Notes: a model not told the origin generated them from the letters alone. 64,000 nt of DNA from JANNBN01 sp031430595 (GCA_031430595.1 JANPBU010000013.1:124001-188000), one strand, 5' to 3'. Positions 1 to 9,630 are shown, numbered from the stretch's first letter. Program-made: numbers and translations.

Positions 1-261
1 GCCGTCAACGTTGGCCTAGCCCAGTATCTTGTCGATAACAGTGAAGAAAAGGCATACGAAATCGCTCGTCTGGCTGCACAGAACCCTCCCCTGTCAAACT
101 TTGCGATTTGTTCGGCAATCTCGCATCTTCAAAACATGTCGGGTCTAGATGCTGCATACGCCGAAGCTGTCATTGCCGGGATCGTCAACACCCAACCAGC
201 ATCGAAGGAGCGCTTGGCCGCGTTCGTTGACAAGTCTGCCCCTCGAACCCGCCCTACCTAA
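1..261 (+). CDS. Enoyl-CoA hydratase/isomerase family protein, C-terminal fragment
   Basis: The frame is open from the first base and stops at TAA 259-261, giving the last 86 residues of a protein that begins outside the window. The stretch NPPLSNFAICSAISHLQNMS followed by a charged helix and a short Pro/Arg tail resembles the C-terminal trimerisation helices of actinobacterial crotonase-family proteins, which hydrate or isomerise acyl-CoA thioesters. No catalytic residues are visible because the active-site half lies upstream. It sits 9 bp before alkB on the same strand. The family call rests on the C-terminus only, so the substrate cannot be assigned. Confidence 0.55.
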   Translation, partial: AVNVGLAQYLVDNSEEKAYEIARLAAQNPPLSNFAICSAISHLQNMSGLDAAYAEAVIAGIVNTQPASKERLAAFVDKSAPRTRPT

Positions 262-270
262 GATTGAACA

Positions 271-966
271 GTGCCGTCTCAACAGTCGTCGCTGCCGTTT
301 GGGCGAATGAAAGCCGAAGTGGTTCCCGGGGCCTGGCACTTCCCCGATTGGCTCGATATTGATCTGCAGCAACACATTGTTGACGAGTGGCTGAAATGGC
401 AAACGAAACCGGGTGCTTTGCAACGCCTCAAACTTCCGAATGGAAGCGCGATGTCGGTTCAAACCCTGTGCCTCGGATGGCAATGGGTTCCGTATCGATA
501 CCAACCAAACAACATCGAAGGTCAGTCGGTTGCTCCGCTGCCCGATTGGTTGTTCTCTCTGGCACAGCGCGCCGTGACAGATGCATTCGAGCACAACCGT
601 AAGTACACACCCGATGTGGCCCTCGTCAACTTCTACGACGGTCAGGCAAAACTGGGTCTTCATCAAGATAAGGATGAACTGACTAACGACCCCGTCGTGT
701 CGTTAAGCGTGGGTGATGCTTGTGTGTTTCGATTCGGAAATGCCAACACTCGAACAGGCCCGTTTACCGATATCGAACTTCGTTCTGGTGACCTCCTCAT
801 CTTCGGGGGCCCAGCGCGCTTTGCGTACCACGGGGTCCTTCGGACTCTTTCAAAGAGTGGGCCACCGTTGAAGGGCCTACCGACTGGGCGGCTGAACATC
901 ACCACCAGGACAACAGGCCTGCCCGATCATGCGTGCGTAACCTACTGCGCGGATCTAGTCCCTTAG
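271..966 (+). CDS. alkB: AlkB-like 2-oxoglutarate/Fe(II) DNA/RNA demethylase
   Basis: A 231-residue protein with the full AlkB dioxygenase signature. The iron ligands are H131, D133 (HQDKDE) and H187 (FAYHG). The 2-oxoglutarate site is N120-x-Y122 and the R207-x5-R213 pair. The length is close to E. coli AlkB (216 aa). AlkB proteins oxidatively remove N1-methyladenine and N3-methylcytosine from nucleic acids, a cytoplasmic direct-reversal repair reaction. GTG at 271 is used here; an in-frame ATG at 307 is an alternative start. The stop codon lies inside a nested hairpin shared with the convergent helicase gene. No Ada or other adaptive-response gene is adjacent. Confidence 0.9.
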   Translation: MPSQQSSLPFGRMKAEVVPGAWHFPDWLDIDLQQHIVDEWLKWQTKPGALQRLKLPNGSAMSVQTLCLGWQWVPYRYQPNNIEGQSVAPLPDWLFSLAQRAVTDAFEHNRKYTPDVALVNFYDGQAKLGLHQDKDELTNDPVVSLSVGDACVFRFGNANTRTGPFTDIELRSGDLLIFGGPARFAYHGVLRTLSKSGPPLKGLPTGRLNITTRTTGLPDHACVTYCADLVP

Positions 967-992
967 TAAGGGACTAACTGCTCGCAGTAGGT
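940..992. terminator. Nested inverted repeat, probable bidirectional terminator
   Basis: The inner stem is TAGTCCCTT (956-964), loop AGT, then AAGGGACTA (968-976). The outer arms ACCTACTGCG (940-949) and CGCAGTAGGT (983-992) are also perfectly complementary. The structure covers the alkB stop and ends one base before the stop of the convergent helicase gene. No T-tract follows it on either strand. Confidence 0.65.
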
Positions 993-2765
993 TCAGCGAC
1001 TGCGACCGTCGTCAACAAACGGGCGTACCTTGACCCGTTTGCCTTTGATCGTGGTTTGCGAAAGGGCTTCGATTACCTGGCGTGCCGCCCCCGAAGGTAC
1101 CCCGACCACCGAGAACCGTTCCGAAATCTTGATGGGCCCGATTTCTCGGCCGCTCAGGTTCGATTCGTTAGCAATTGCGCCAACGAGGTCACCGGCACGA
1201 ATACCGTCGGCGCGTCCAAGTCCGACGAAAATGGACGCAACGTCGGAAGTATCGTGCCGACCAGACGAACCACTACCCCGGCTATCACGGTCAAAGCCTT
1301 GGTCGCCACCACGGTCGAATCCGCGATCGGAATCGCGTTGAGGCCGACCAGGTTTTTGGTTCGATGGACGATCGTTGCGACTGGCGTCGGGAATTTCGCG
1401 TTCGTCAACGGTTGCGCCGGTCGCAGCGTGAGCAAGTTTGATCGCAGCAAGCGCGACTGCACGCAAATCGGCTACCTCGGTCAGCGCATCGATAACGACT
1501 GCGTACTTTTCGAGGTCTTCATCGTCGAGTGCTTCTTTAACCGTCGCAATCGTGATCTCGATTTGGCGGGCCCGAAGGTCGGCCACGGTCGGAACTTTCT
1601 CTAACACGATCTTCTGTTTTGTAAGGCGCTCAATATTCAGAAGAAGTCGCTGCTCTTTTGGTTCGGCCAACGTGATCGCAATACCTTCACGCCCAGCCCG
1701 ACCGACACGACCTATTCTGTGTACATATGATTCCGGCGCGGCCGGCACGTCATAGTTGACGACGTGCGTGAGGGTATCGATATCGAGCCCTCTGGCGGCA
1801 ACATCGGTTGCAATCAGTAGTTCGGCGGCACCGGTTCGCAACCGACCCATCACCCGATCACGCTGTTCTTGACTCATACCGCCATGTAGAGCTTCGGCCC
1901 GGTATCCACGTCCGGTCATAGTCTCGGTGAGGTCGTCTACCTCGGTTCGGGTTCGACAAAAAACGAGAGCTGCGGTTGGTGCTTCGATATCGAGAATTCG
2001 CCCAAGTGCCGCGGGCTTGTGGGACCGCTGGATGATGTAAGCGGTTTGGCGCACCAATGCCTTTCCCGGTTTCGTGTCGCCGAGGCCAATCTGAATCTTC
2101 AGCGGGTCGCGCAGATGACGTTTCGCAATTGCCGTAATTCGGGGCGGCATGGTTGCTGAAAACAAGACCGTCTGTCGTTCAACTGGTGTGGCCCGCAATA
2201 TCTCTTCGATGTCATCGGCGAAGCCCATGTCGAGCATTTCGTCGGCCTCATCGAGTACAACCATTTGCACGGTACCGAGGTTGAGGGTTCGTCGAGCAAT
2301 GTGATCGAGCGCCCGACCCGGGGTTGCCACCACAACGTGCACTCCACCCGACAGAGCGTGAAGCTGACGGCCAATGGGCTGACCGCCGTAGATCGGCACG
2401 ACCTGTGCACCAAGTTCGCGACCGTACTTGTACATAGCTTCTGAAACCTGGACTGCAAGCTCGCGGGTCGGGACGAGCACCAAAGCAACCGGTGTGGGCT
2501 TTCCCTGCGACCGCTCAATGAGTTGCAAAATAGGTAGGGCAAACGCGGCCGTTTTTCCGGTGCCTGTTGCAGCCTGGCCAACGAGGTCACGCCCCTGAAG
2601 TAGTAGCGGGATGGTTTCGCGTTGAATAGGGGTTGGCTCTTCGTAGCCAAGAGCGGTGAGGGCTTTCAACAACTCGGGTCGAAGCCCAAGATCAGAAAAA
2701 CCCACGGGAGTAGTTTCGGCGTTCAAGCCCTCAAGGATAAGCGCTCGCAGAGCATCCGACGCCAT
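993..2765 (-). CDS. deaD: DEAD-box ATP-dependent RNA helicase, CsdA/DeaD type
   Basis: About 590 residues from the ATG at 2765; an upstream in-frame GTG at 2792 would overlap the divergent ABC gene. Helicase motifs appear in order: a Q motif (EEPTPIQ), AATGTGKT (65-72), PTRELA, TPGR, DEAD (172-175), SAT (203-205), ARGLD and HRIGRVGR. An Asp/Arg/Gly-rich linker leads to a C-terminal DbpA-type RNA-binding domain (about 505-585, starting SIFVGLGRADG). This architecture matches DeaD/CsdA helicases, which unwind structured RNA in ribosome assembly and cold adaptation. It converges on alkB. A second DEAD-box gene lies 3.6 kb away on the same strand. Confidence 0.92.
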   Translation of the reverse strand: MASDALRALILEGLNAETTPVGFSDLGLRPELLKALTALGYEEPTPIQRETIPLLLQGRDLVGQAATGTGKTAAFALPILQLIERSQGKPTPVALVLVPTRELAVQVSEAMYKYGRELGAQVVPIYGGQPIGRQLHALSGGVHVVVATPGRALDHIARRTLNLGTVQMVVLDEADEMLDMGFADDIEEILRATPVERQTVLFSATMPPRITAIAKRHLRDPLKIQIGLGDTKPGKALVRQTAYIIQRSHKPAALGRILDIEAPTAALVFCRTRTEVDDLTETMTGRGYRAEALHGGMSQEQRDRVMGRLRTGAAELLIATDVAARGLDIDTLTHVVNYDVPAAPESYVHRIGRVGRAGREGIAITLAEPKEQRLLLNIERLTKQKIVLEKVPTVADLRARQIEITIATVKEALDDEDLEKYAVVIDALTEVADLRAVALAAIKLAHAATGATVDEREIPDASRNDRPSNQKPGRPQRDSDRGFDRGGDQGFDRDSRGSGSSGRHDTSDVASIFVGLGRADGIRAGDLVGAIANESNLSGREIGPIKISERFSVVGVPSGAARQVIEALSQTTIKGKRVKVRPFVDDGRSR

Positions 2766-2785
2766 ATCCAAAAAATTCGCCCGAG

Positions 2786-4645
2786 ATGTCACTAAGTAAT
2801 CGCTACCCTGAGGAAATGGGTACGACGGGGCGGGGTGGCAAGGAACGCCCTAAAAATTATCCGGACGCAACGTCGTCATGGCAACTTTTTGCCAGATTGC
2901 TTCAACCACACCGCCAAACACTGGCCCAATTTGCCTCCTTTTTGTCGGTCGCAACAGCAATTCCCCTCGCCTCCGCCCTTGTGCTGCAACGCTTCATTGA
3001 CGCTGCGGTACGAAAAGATCCAACGAGTCAACTCGTTCGACTTGCGTCGACCTATGTCGCACTTGGTCTGCTGAGCTCCGGCGTAATGGTTGTTGTGGTC
3101 TGGAAGACGACCGCTCTGGCCTGGCGAATCACTGACGAACTACGTCACGAACTTGCCGAACAGGTGTTGAGCGCCGACCTCGCATTCCACCGAGATCACA
3201 CCCGCGGTGACCTGGTGAGTCGAGCCGACGACGACGTCACTGCCATGGCACTTTTCATTTCTCAATTCGTTGCCCGCGCCATTGCAATTGCTGCTTTGGC
3301 CATCGCTGCAACGCTGGTTCTCTTGGTCATGGAACCAAAGTTGGCGGCCCCATTTGGTCTGTGCATGACGGTGTCTTTGAGCCTGTTGTGGTTTCAGCGC
3401 GATGCCGCACTACCCCAGGCCATGGAACAGCGTGATGCCAAAGCAGCGGTGAGTGGCCTAATAGAAGAACGTATAAGTGGCAGCGACGACATTCGTTCGT
3501 TGGGGGCTGGCGCACACTCGGTTGCACGCCTGGCACATCACAGCGAACGGATTGTGCAAGCGGTTGGTGCAAGTGCGACGGCCATGATGACCGTGGTGGG
3601 TCGAATCAAGGTTTCGTTGATCACCAGCGAAGTAACGATGCTTATCTGGGGTGGCTACTTGTTCACGAGGGGTTCGGTTTCTATCGGAACCGTCGTGCTC
3701 GGTGTTCGTTTTGCAACGGCGGTACGTGGGCCGATTGAGCAACTCTCTTGGCGGCTACAAGATATACAGGGGGCGACCGGATCTGCCACCCGGGTACTGG
3801 CGTTGCGGTCGGAACGAAAGATTTATCCGAAGCGAACTCAGCATTTGCCAGACGGACCACTTGACCTCGCGTTTCACACCGTCAGCTACACCTACGACGA
3901 CGGCGACGAACCAGTTTTAGACGACGTATCTATTTCCGTAGCCGCCGGCCGTTCCCTTGGTCTGGTAGGCCGATCAGGTTCAGGAAAAACGTCACTTGGA
4001 CGCCTCGCGTTGCGACTTCTCGACCCATCTGTGGGCAGAGTAACTATCGGAGGTAGTGACCTACAAACCATTGATGAAAGCGACCTTCGGGAACGTGTCA
4101 CGTCGATCCCTCAAGAGGTTCAGCTTTTTCCCGGGTCGGTTAAGGACAACGTAACTATGTTTACTGATCGGCCGCCCGACGAGGTTATTCGGGCGCTCAC
4201 GGCGGTTGGCCTAGGCGCTTGGCTGAACGATCAACCAGAAGGAATCGAAGCGCAGTTGCTTTCGCGTTCTGGAGGGGCGGGGCTTTCTGCAGGAGAAGCC
4301 CAGCTCTTGGCGTTGGCACGTGCCCTTGTTCGAAACCCGTCCGTGGTTATTCTCGACGAGGCAACCTCGCGCATTGACCCTGAAACCCAATCAAAAATTC
4401 TGAAAGCAACTCAGACGTTGCTCGCACACCGAACAAGCGTTGTGATTGCGCATCGTCTGGAGACCCTCGCAGTTTGCGACGACATTGCCGTACTTTCAGA
4501 TGGTCGCATCGTCGAATTCGGCCGCCGAGTTGATCTCGTAGCCAACCCAACTTCTCACTTTGCCCGGTTACTTTTGGTGGCAACCGATCTGAATGAGGTC
4601 GAACTCGATGCCGCGCTCGAAACCGAACTAGGAGCCCGGTCATGA
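2786..4645 (+). CDS. ABC exporter half-transporter, catalytically complete subunit
   Basis: 619 residues from ATG 2786 (ATG 2816 is also possible). An N-terminal six-helix exporter domain covers about 35-320 and is followed by a nucleotide-binding domain with Walker A GRSGSGKT (395-402), Q-loop IPQE, Walker B with catalytic E525 (ILDEATS) and switch His556 (VVIAHR). Its own signature motif is degenerate: LSAGE (500-504) instead of LSGGQ. The stop overlaps the start of the next gene (ATGA), which encodes the partner half. The pair fits heterodimeric exporters of the TM287/288 or BmrCD type. Substrate unknown; drug, lipid or peptide export are possible. Confidence 0.88.
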   Translation: MSLSNRYPEEMGTTGRGGKERPKNYPDATSSWQLFARLLQPHRQTLAQFASFLSVATAIPLASALVLQRFIDAAVRKDPTSQLVRLASTYVALGLLSSGVMVVVVWKTTALAWRITDELRHELAEQVLSADLAFHRDHTRGDLVSRADDDVTAMALFISQFVARAIAIAALAIAATLVLLVMEPKLAAPFGLCMTVSLSLLWFQRDAALPQAMEQRDAKAAVSGLIEERISGSDDIRSLGAGAHSVARLAHHSERIVQAVGASATAMMTVVGRIKVSLITSEVTMLIWGGYLFTRGSVSIGTVVLGVRFATAVRGPIEQLSWRLQDIQGATGSATRVLALRSERKIYPKRTQHLPDGPLDLAFHTVSYTYDDGDEPVLDDVSISVAAGRSLGLVGRSGSGKTSLGRLALRLLDPSVGRVTIGGSDLQTIDESDLRERVTSIPQEVQLFPGSVKDNVTMFTDRPPDEVIRALTAVGLGAWLNDQPEGIEAQLLSRSGGAGLSAGEAQLLALARALVRNPSVVILDEATSRIDPETQSKILKATQTLLAHRTSVVIAHRLETLAVCDDIAVLSDGRIVEFGRRVDLVANPTSHFARLLLVATDLNEVELDAALETELGARS

Positions 4646-6285
4646 TTGAACGACGAGCACTGCGAATGGCTAACTATCGTCGTCGCCCGTTCTGGATGGG
4701 AAGCGCCGTTTGGGTCACCTTTTTCTTCTACCCGCTGATCCCCGGATGGCTCATTCGGCGGGCGTACAACGAACTTGTTGGGCAGGGCCTTACGGTTTCC
4801 TTCTTTGTGTTTGCTCTAGCAATGGTTTTCGCCGAGGCGGCCATGGCACTTTCTCTTCGAGCCGGACACCGCACATATATGCGCGCATTCGAAGCTAGCG
4901 AAAGCCTGCTTCGCGCCAATGTGCTTCACGCTCAATTGGCCAACGGTGGAACCGAACAGGGACGGCCCGCTCCGTCTTCCGGAGACGCCGTTGCCCGCCT
5001 CAGAGATGACCCACACGACATGCTGATGCTTGTCGACAACTGGGTCGATGTGCTGGGTGCCTTGATGTACGGCGTTGTCGCACTCGCGATCCTTGCCTCG
5101 ATTGACCCACTCGCAGCAACTATTGCCGTCGCACCGCTACTACTCGTCGGTTTTGGTAACAACCGCGCCGGCAACCACATACGAAAACTTCGACAACGGT
5201 CACGCCGAACAACGAGCGACACGACCGACTTTTTGGCTGCAGCATTCGGGGCGTCGTTAACGGTAAAAGTTTCTGGGGCCAACAAGGGTGTTTTGGGTCG
5301 TATCGATGAGTTGAATGGCCGACGGTCGAAAGCGATGGTGAGCGATCAAACTTGGGCCGATGCACTTTGGTCAGTGAATGGAACCACCGTTGACATCTGT
5401 GTTGGTTTAGCACTCATTGTTGCCTCACGCCGAACGTTGGATGTGGGTGACATTGCATTGTTTACCGCATACGCCGTGAACCTGATTTGGCTCCCTCAAA
5501 AGGTAGGAGGGCTGATTGTTGGCCGACGGCGATTCGAGGTTTCGGCGGAACGCCTTGACTCAATGATGCCAGCGTCTGTCGGCGCTGCACCATCCGATGC
5601 CTTGAGCCAACATCGCCCCCTTCCACTGTTAGGAGGGCCGGATGCGCCTCTGGTGAAACGACCGCAACGTTCGCGCCTCACACAGCTTTCGCTCAACGAC
5701 ATTTCCTGCGCTGACCGAGGGCTTCTTGAGGTTTCATTTTCGGCTAACCGAGGAACCCTCACCGTTATTAGCGGCCCGGTAGGTACCGGCAAAACCTCAT
5801 TGCTCCGGGCAATCCTTGGTCTACTTAGCATTGACTCAGGTGAAATTTGTTGGAACGCCAGTGTTGTGCACGACCCGGCGGCTTTCTTCATTCCCCCTCA
5901 GTGCGCATATGTTCCGCAGATACCGCACCTTTTCTCTGAAACCCTGCTCGACAACGTGCTGCTCGGGTCACACGATGACCCCTGGGACGCGATTTGTTTG
6001 GCTGCTTTCGACGACGATGTGAAATCGTTTTCTCAGGGTGTCCACACGCTTATTGGGGCTGGAGGCGTGCGACTTTCTGGAGGTCAGGCGCAACGGGCCG
6101 CGGCTGCTCGGGCATTGGTTCAGCGACCAGAGTTGCTGTTACTCGACGACCTCACGAGCGCCCTCGATGTTGAGACCGAAATTGTGCTGTGGGATCGCCT
6201 GGCAGCCACCGAATCGACGGTGATCGCAGTGTCAAACCGGCCGATTGCGCTGTCGAGGGCATCGCAAGTGATCGAACTCAGGTAG
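4642..6285 (+). CDS. ABC exporter half-transporter, subunit with degenerate ATPase residues
   Basis: 547 residues beginning in the ATGA overlap with its partner. The membrane domain covers about 15-300. The nucleotide-binding domain has Walker A GPVGTGKT (378-385) and an intact LSGGQ signature (478-482). The catalytic glutamate after Walker B is aspartate (LLLLDD, D503) and the switch histidine is asparagine (N532 in AVSNRP). These losses match the partner's LSAGE signature: in a heterodimer the weak residues would all fall in one composite site, leaving a single competent site. A hairpin terminator candidate lies 60 bp downstream. Confidence 0.88.
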   Translation: MIERRALRMANYRRRPFWMGSAVWVTFFFYPLIPGWLIRRAYNELVGQGLTVSFFVFALAMVFAEAAMALSLRAGHRTYMRAFEASESLLRANVLHAQLANGGTEQGRPAPSSGDAVARLRDDPHDMLMLVDNWVDVLGALMYGVVALAILASIDPLAATIAVAPLLLVGFGNNRAGNHIRKLRQRSRRTTSDTTDFLAAAFGASLTVKVSGANKGVLGRIDELNGRRSKAMVSDQTWADALWSVNGTTVDICVGLALIVASRRTLDVGDIALFTAYAVNLIWLPQKVGGLIVGRRRFEVSAERLDSMMPASVGAAPSDALSQHRPLPLLGGPDAPLVKRPQRSRLTQLSLNDISCADRGLLEVSFSANRGTLTVISGPVGTGKTSLLRAILGLLSIDSGEICWNASVVHDPAAFFIPPQCAYVPQIPHLFSETLLDNVLLGSHDDPWDAICLAAFDDDVKSFSQGVHTLIGAGGVRLSGGQAQRAAAARALVQRPELLLLDDLTSALDVETEIVLWDRLAATESTVIAVSNRPIALSRASQVIELR

Positions 6286-6344
6286 GCATGGGCCGACCGC
6301 CTGAGTGACCCGCCCGGGCCAGACGTGTGCCATGTTCCGCTGTT

Positions 6345-6368
6345 CTGTGCCAGGACAACCTGGCACAG
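6345..6368. terminator. Hairpin terminator between convergent ABC exporter and rhlE-like genes
   Basis: Perfect 10-bp arms CTGTGCCAGG (6345-6354) and CCTGGCACAG (6359-6368) with loop ACAA. It sits in the 101-bp gap between two convergent genes, 18 bp past the helicase stop, so it probably terminates both. The plus strand continues with GTTTGCGTTGT, only weakly T-rich. Confidence 0.7.
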
Positions 6369-6386
6369 GTTTGCGTTGTAGCCGGG

Positions 6387-8225
6387 TTAGCGGCCTCGGC
6401 CAGATCCACCACTCGGACCACCACTCGGACCACCGCTTGGGCCACGACTCGGTCCGCCAGGACGCCCCTGCCCGTTCCCGCCACCTGGACGACCCTGACC
6501 GTTTGGCCGGCCCTGCCCGCCTCCAGCGCTGGAACTGCCTCTGGGGCTCGAGCTGCCACTTGGGCTAGAACTCGGACGGCCCGAAGCACCTGGGCGACCC
6601 TGGGGGGTTCGATCAGTTCGAGGCGCACCGGCACCAGGACGACCAGCACTGTCGGGGTGACGTTGCCCACCGGGGCGACCAGGACCAACGGGGCGACCAG
6701 CGCCGCCAGAACGACCTTGACCACCGGAACGACCGAGGCCGCCAGCGCGTTCGGGGCCACCTACCCGTTCGCCGGTTTGCGGGTCGTAGAAACGCTCGGA
6801 GCGGGCTTGGTTGGCAGCGCGAGTACTTGCTCCCCTATCTGACTTCACCCGTGGTGGGTTCTGTACTTGCACGTGGCTCGCAGCGGGAGGCGGCGTATGA
6901 ACAAATACCCGTTTCCCTGGGGCTAACTCTTCGAGCAACGGATGGCCAACTTCGACACCGGTTACCGTCGGAGAAATACCAGCCTTCTTGGCCAAATCCC
7001 GAACCTCTGCCGCCTGATGGCTTGTCATAAGCGTGATTACAGTTCCTTCTGCACCGGCCCGGGCGGTACGACCCGATCGATGCAAGTAGGCTTTGTGGTC
7101 AACCGGCGGGTCAAAGTGGACGACGAGAGCAATATCGTCGACGTGAATACCGCGAGCCGCAACGTCGGTAGCAATCATCGCCGCTGATGCCCCGCTTCGA
7201 AACGACTCGAGGTTCTTGATACGAATGTTTTGGCTGAGGTTGCCGTGCATCTCGACTGCCGGAACGCCAGATTCGCTGAGCGTCTTGGTTAACTTCTTCG
7301 CGCCATGTTTCGTACGTGTGAAGACCAAAATTCGCCCGGGGGCAGCGGCAAGATCGCGTAGTACCGGAATACGATCGTCGGCGTGAACCTGCAGCACGTG
7401 GTGGGTCATTTTGGTTTCGACTGCTTCGAGCGGGTCGACACTGCGAAGAATCGGTTTCTGAAGGTACTTCTCGACCAATGCGTCGATCCCGTTGTCGAGG
7501 GTCGCCGAAAACAACAATCGCTGGCTGCTTCGAGGTGTTCGGTCCATCAATTTCTTGACACTCGGCAGAAACCCCATATCGGCCATATGGTCGGCTTCAT
7601 CCAGCACCGTAATCTCGATGCCGTCAAGGATGGCATGCCCAGCCCCAATATGGTCGAGTAATCGACCTGGGCAAGCAATGACAATATCGACCCCAGCTTT
7701 TAGGGTTTTGATTTGTGGTGCTGCACCAACACCACCGAAAATGGTTGTAGAGGTAAGCGAAAGTACGTGCGCATATGGGTCCATCACGGTTTTGATTTGA
7801 ACCGCCAATTCGCGGGTGGGCACCAAGATGAGTGCACGAGGGCGACCAGGGCGACGATGCGTTTTCGATGTGGCTAACCGGGTGAGTACCGGAAGCACGA
7901 ATGCAAGGGTTTTGCCTGACCCGGTTCGACCGCGGCCAAGCACGTCGCGTCCAGCTAAACAGTCGGCCATCGTGGCGGCCTGAATAGGAAACGGTTGGTC
8001 AATCCCCTGCTTGATGAGTTCGTCGACCAACTTCGCTGGCACACCAAGCTCGGCAAATGAAGCATCGAGATCGGGTGGGGTTCCGGTATCAAACGAAGCA
8101 AAAAGGTCGGGCTTTGCACCTGTACGTGGGCCGGATGAAGACGCTGGTCGACTTTGACGACGGGCGAGGCCGGTAGGACGCGAGCCTGAGCGAGGCGCTG
8201 GTCGCGCCGATCGAGGTGATGACAT
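6387..8225 (-). CDS. rhlE: DEAD-box RNA helicase, RhlE type, with long Gly/Pro/Arg-rich tail
   Basis: 612 residues from ATG 8225 (an upstream in-frame TTG at 8240 is possible). Motifs in order: Q motif (DQPFPIQ), GRTGSGKT (99-106), PTRELA, CPGR, DEAD (209-212), SAT (240-242), ARGIH and HRSGRTAR. The last ~145 residues are low complexity, made of GRPGG, RSGG and GPSGG repeats ending in GRGR. Such basic tails bind RNA non-specifically and often promote condensate formation. RhlE helicases act in ribosome maturation and mRNA turnover. The repetitive GC-rich tail also produces long spurious open frames on the opposite strand around 6300-6840. Confidence 0.9.
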   Translation of the reverse strand: MSSPRSARPAPRSGSRPTGLARRQSRPASSSGPRTGAKPDLFASFDTGTPPDLDASFAELGVPAKLVDELIKQGIDQPFPIQAATMADCLAGRDVLGRGRTGSGKTLAFVLPVLTRLATSKTHRRPGRPRALILVPTRELAVQIKTVMDPYAHVLSLTSTTIFGGVGAAPQIKTLKAGVDIVIACPGRLLDHIGAGHAILDGIEITVLDEADHMADMGFLPSVKKLMDRTPRSSQRLLFSATLDNGIDALVEKYLQKPILRSVDPLEAVETKMTHHVLQVHADDRIPVLRDLAAAPGRILVFTRTKHGAKKLTKTLSESGVPAVEMHGNLSQNIRIKNLESFRSGASAAMIATDVAARGIHVDDIALVVHFDPPVDHKAYLHRSGRTARAGAEGTVITLMTSHQAAEVRDLAKKAGISPTVTGVEVGHPLLEELAPGKRVFVHTPPPAASHVQVQNPPRVKSDRGASTRAANQARSERFYDPQTGERVGGPERAGGLGRSGGQGRSGGAGRPVGPGRPGGQRHPDSAGRPGAGAPRTDRTPQGRPGASGRPSSSPSGSSSPRGSSSAGGGQGRPNGQGRPGGGNGQGRPGGPSRGPSGGPSGGPSGGSGRGR

Positions 8226-8390
8226 GATGATGTTGTTCAACTTCCAAAAGATGGGTGCGACCCCATCCTGCGGAAACCGAACAAAGTTCGATCAACGTGC
8301 GGAAAAACTTCCACACGTCGCAGCGAGTCGCCTGAACTCTGATTGAGCTCAGTTTTAACCCTACACGCCGAGTCGGTAATGATAGTTCGT

Positions 8391-9623
8391 ATGCGCGCAA
8401 TCGTCATCGGAGCCGGTATCGGAGGGTGCGTCACGGCACTCGCCCTTCATCAACAAGGTATCGACGTCACGGTTTACGAATCAGTTCGAGAAATTACCCC
8501 GATGGGGGTCGGCATCAACCTGCTGCCCCACGCAATGGGCGTACTCAAACAACTCGACCTGCTCGATCAGTTGCTGCCTATCGGTCTGCAAACTGGTGAG
8601 TTAGCTTTCTTCAACAAGTATGGCCAGGCCATATGGAAAGAGCCTCGCGGGCTTGCTGCAGGGTACGAAGTACCTCAGCTTTCGGTGCATCGTGGCAAGC
8701 TACAGATGCTGCTGGTTAATGCGGCAACCGAACGGCTCGGCCGCGAAGAACTGCGAACAGCTCATGCATTAACGAACTTCACTATTGGCAGCGAAACCGA
8801 GCGCGCAACGGTTGAATTAGAAAACCGCCTCACTGGCGAAGTGATTCATGACGAGGCCGATGTAGTCATTGCGTGCGACGGAATTCACTCGACTGTACGA
8901 ACAAAATTTGTGCCGAATGAAGGCGATCCGCACTGGTCAGGAAACATATTGTGGCGAGCAGCGACTCGCCGTCCAGGGTTTCTTACGCACCGTTCAATGT
9001 TCATGGCTGGCCATCTTCCGCACAAGTTTGTGGCGTACCCAATCACCGAACCCGATGAAGACGGCATGCAAACCATCAATTGGATTGCCGAGCTCAATCA
9101 AGAGGCCCAGGGTTTACGTGGCCGTGAGGGTTGGAACCGCAGAGTCGACAAGTCACTTTTTGCCGACCACTTTGCTGACTGGACGTTCGATTGGATTGAC
9201 ATTCCAGCCCTCATAGAGCAGACCGAGGAAGTATTCGAGTTTCCTATGGTTGACCGCGATCCACTTAATAGGTGGACATACGGTCGGGTCACTTTGCTCG
9301 GTGATGCAGCCCACCCGATGTACCCAATCGGCTCGAATGGCGCATCACAGGCAATTCTTGATGCGCAAGCAATTTCGAGTGCCCTCGCGGAACATGCTTC
9401 ACCAACCGACGCACTACTTGCTTACGAGTCGGTTCGCCGACCGGCTACCGCAAAGATCGTGATGAGCAATCGACAACATGGCCCCGAGCGAGTTCTTGAC
9501 CTAGCCGAAGAACGAGCACCACAAGGATTTACGAACATTGATGACGTATTCGGAATTGGTGAACTCGAATCAATAAGTACACAGTACAAGCAGGTCGCCG
9601 GGTTCACGCGACCTAACAGTTAG
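8391..9623 (+). CDS. FAD-dependent aromatic-ring-type monooxygenase
   Basis: 410 residues from ATG 8391, placing the FAD-binding GxGxxG (GAGIGG, 7-12) right at the N-terminus; an ATG at 8379 adds four residues. The second FAD motif GDAAHPMYPIGSNGA near residue 305 is characteristic of class A flavoprotein monooxygenases (PHBH, salicylate hydroxylase and UbiH relatives), which use NAD(P)H and O2 to hydroxylate aromatic or related compounds. An arginine typical of substrate/FAD contact lies in QLSVHRGKL. No ring-cleavage genes are adjacent, so the substrate is open. It is divergent from rhlE and converges on the DedA gene 7 bp away. Confidence 0.85.
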   Translation: MRAIVIGAGIGGCVTALALHQQGIDVTVYESVREITPMGVGINLLPHAMGVLKQLDLLDQLLPIGLQTGELAFFNKYGQAIWKEPRGLAAGYEVPQLSVHRGKLQMLLVNAATERLGREELRTAHALTNFTIGSETERATVELENRLTGEVIHDEADVVIACDGIHSTVRTKFVPNEGDPHWSGNILWRAATRRPGFLTHRSMFMAGHLPHKFVAYPITEPDEDGMQTINWIAELNQEAQGLRGREGWNRRVDKSLFADHFADWTFDWIDIPALIEQTEEVFEFPMVDRDPLNRWTYGRVTLLGDAAHPMYPIGSNGASQAILDAQAISSALAEHASPTDALLAYESVRRPATAKIVMSNRQHGPERVLDLAEERAPQGFTNIDDVFGIGELESISTQYKQVAGFTRPNS

Positions 9624-9630
9624 CCCACAC

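Noticed and set aside
6278..6842. Long open frames on both strands over the end of the rhlE-like gene
   Set aside because: They mirror the repetitive Gly/Arg/Pro codons of the helicase tail, are low complexity, and overlap a confident gene.
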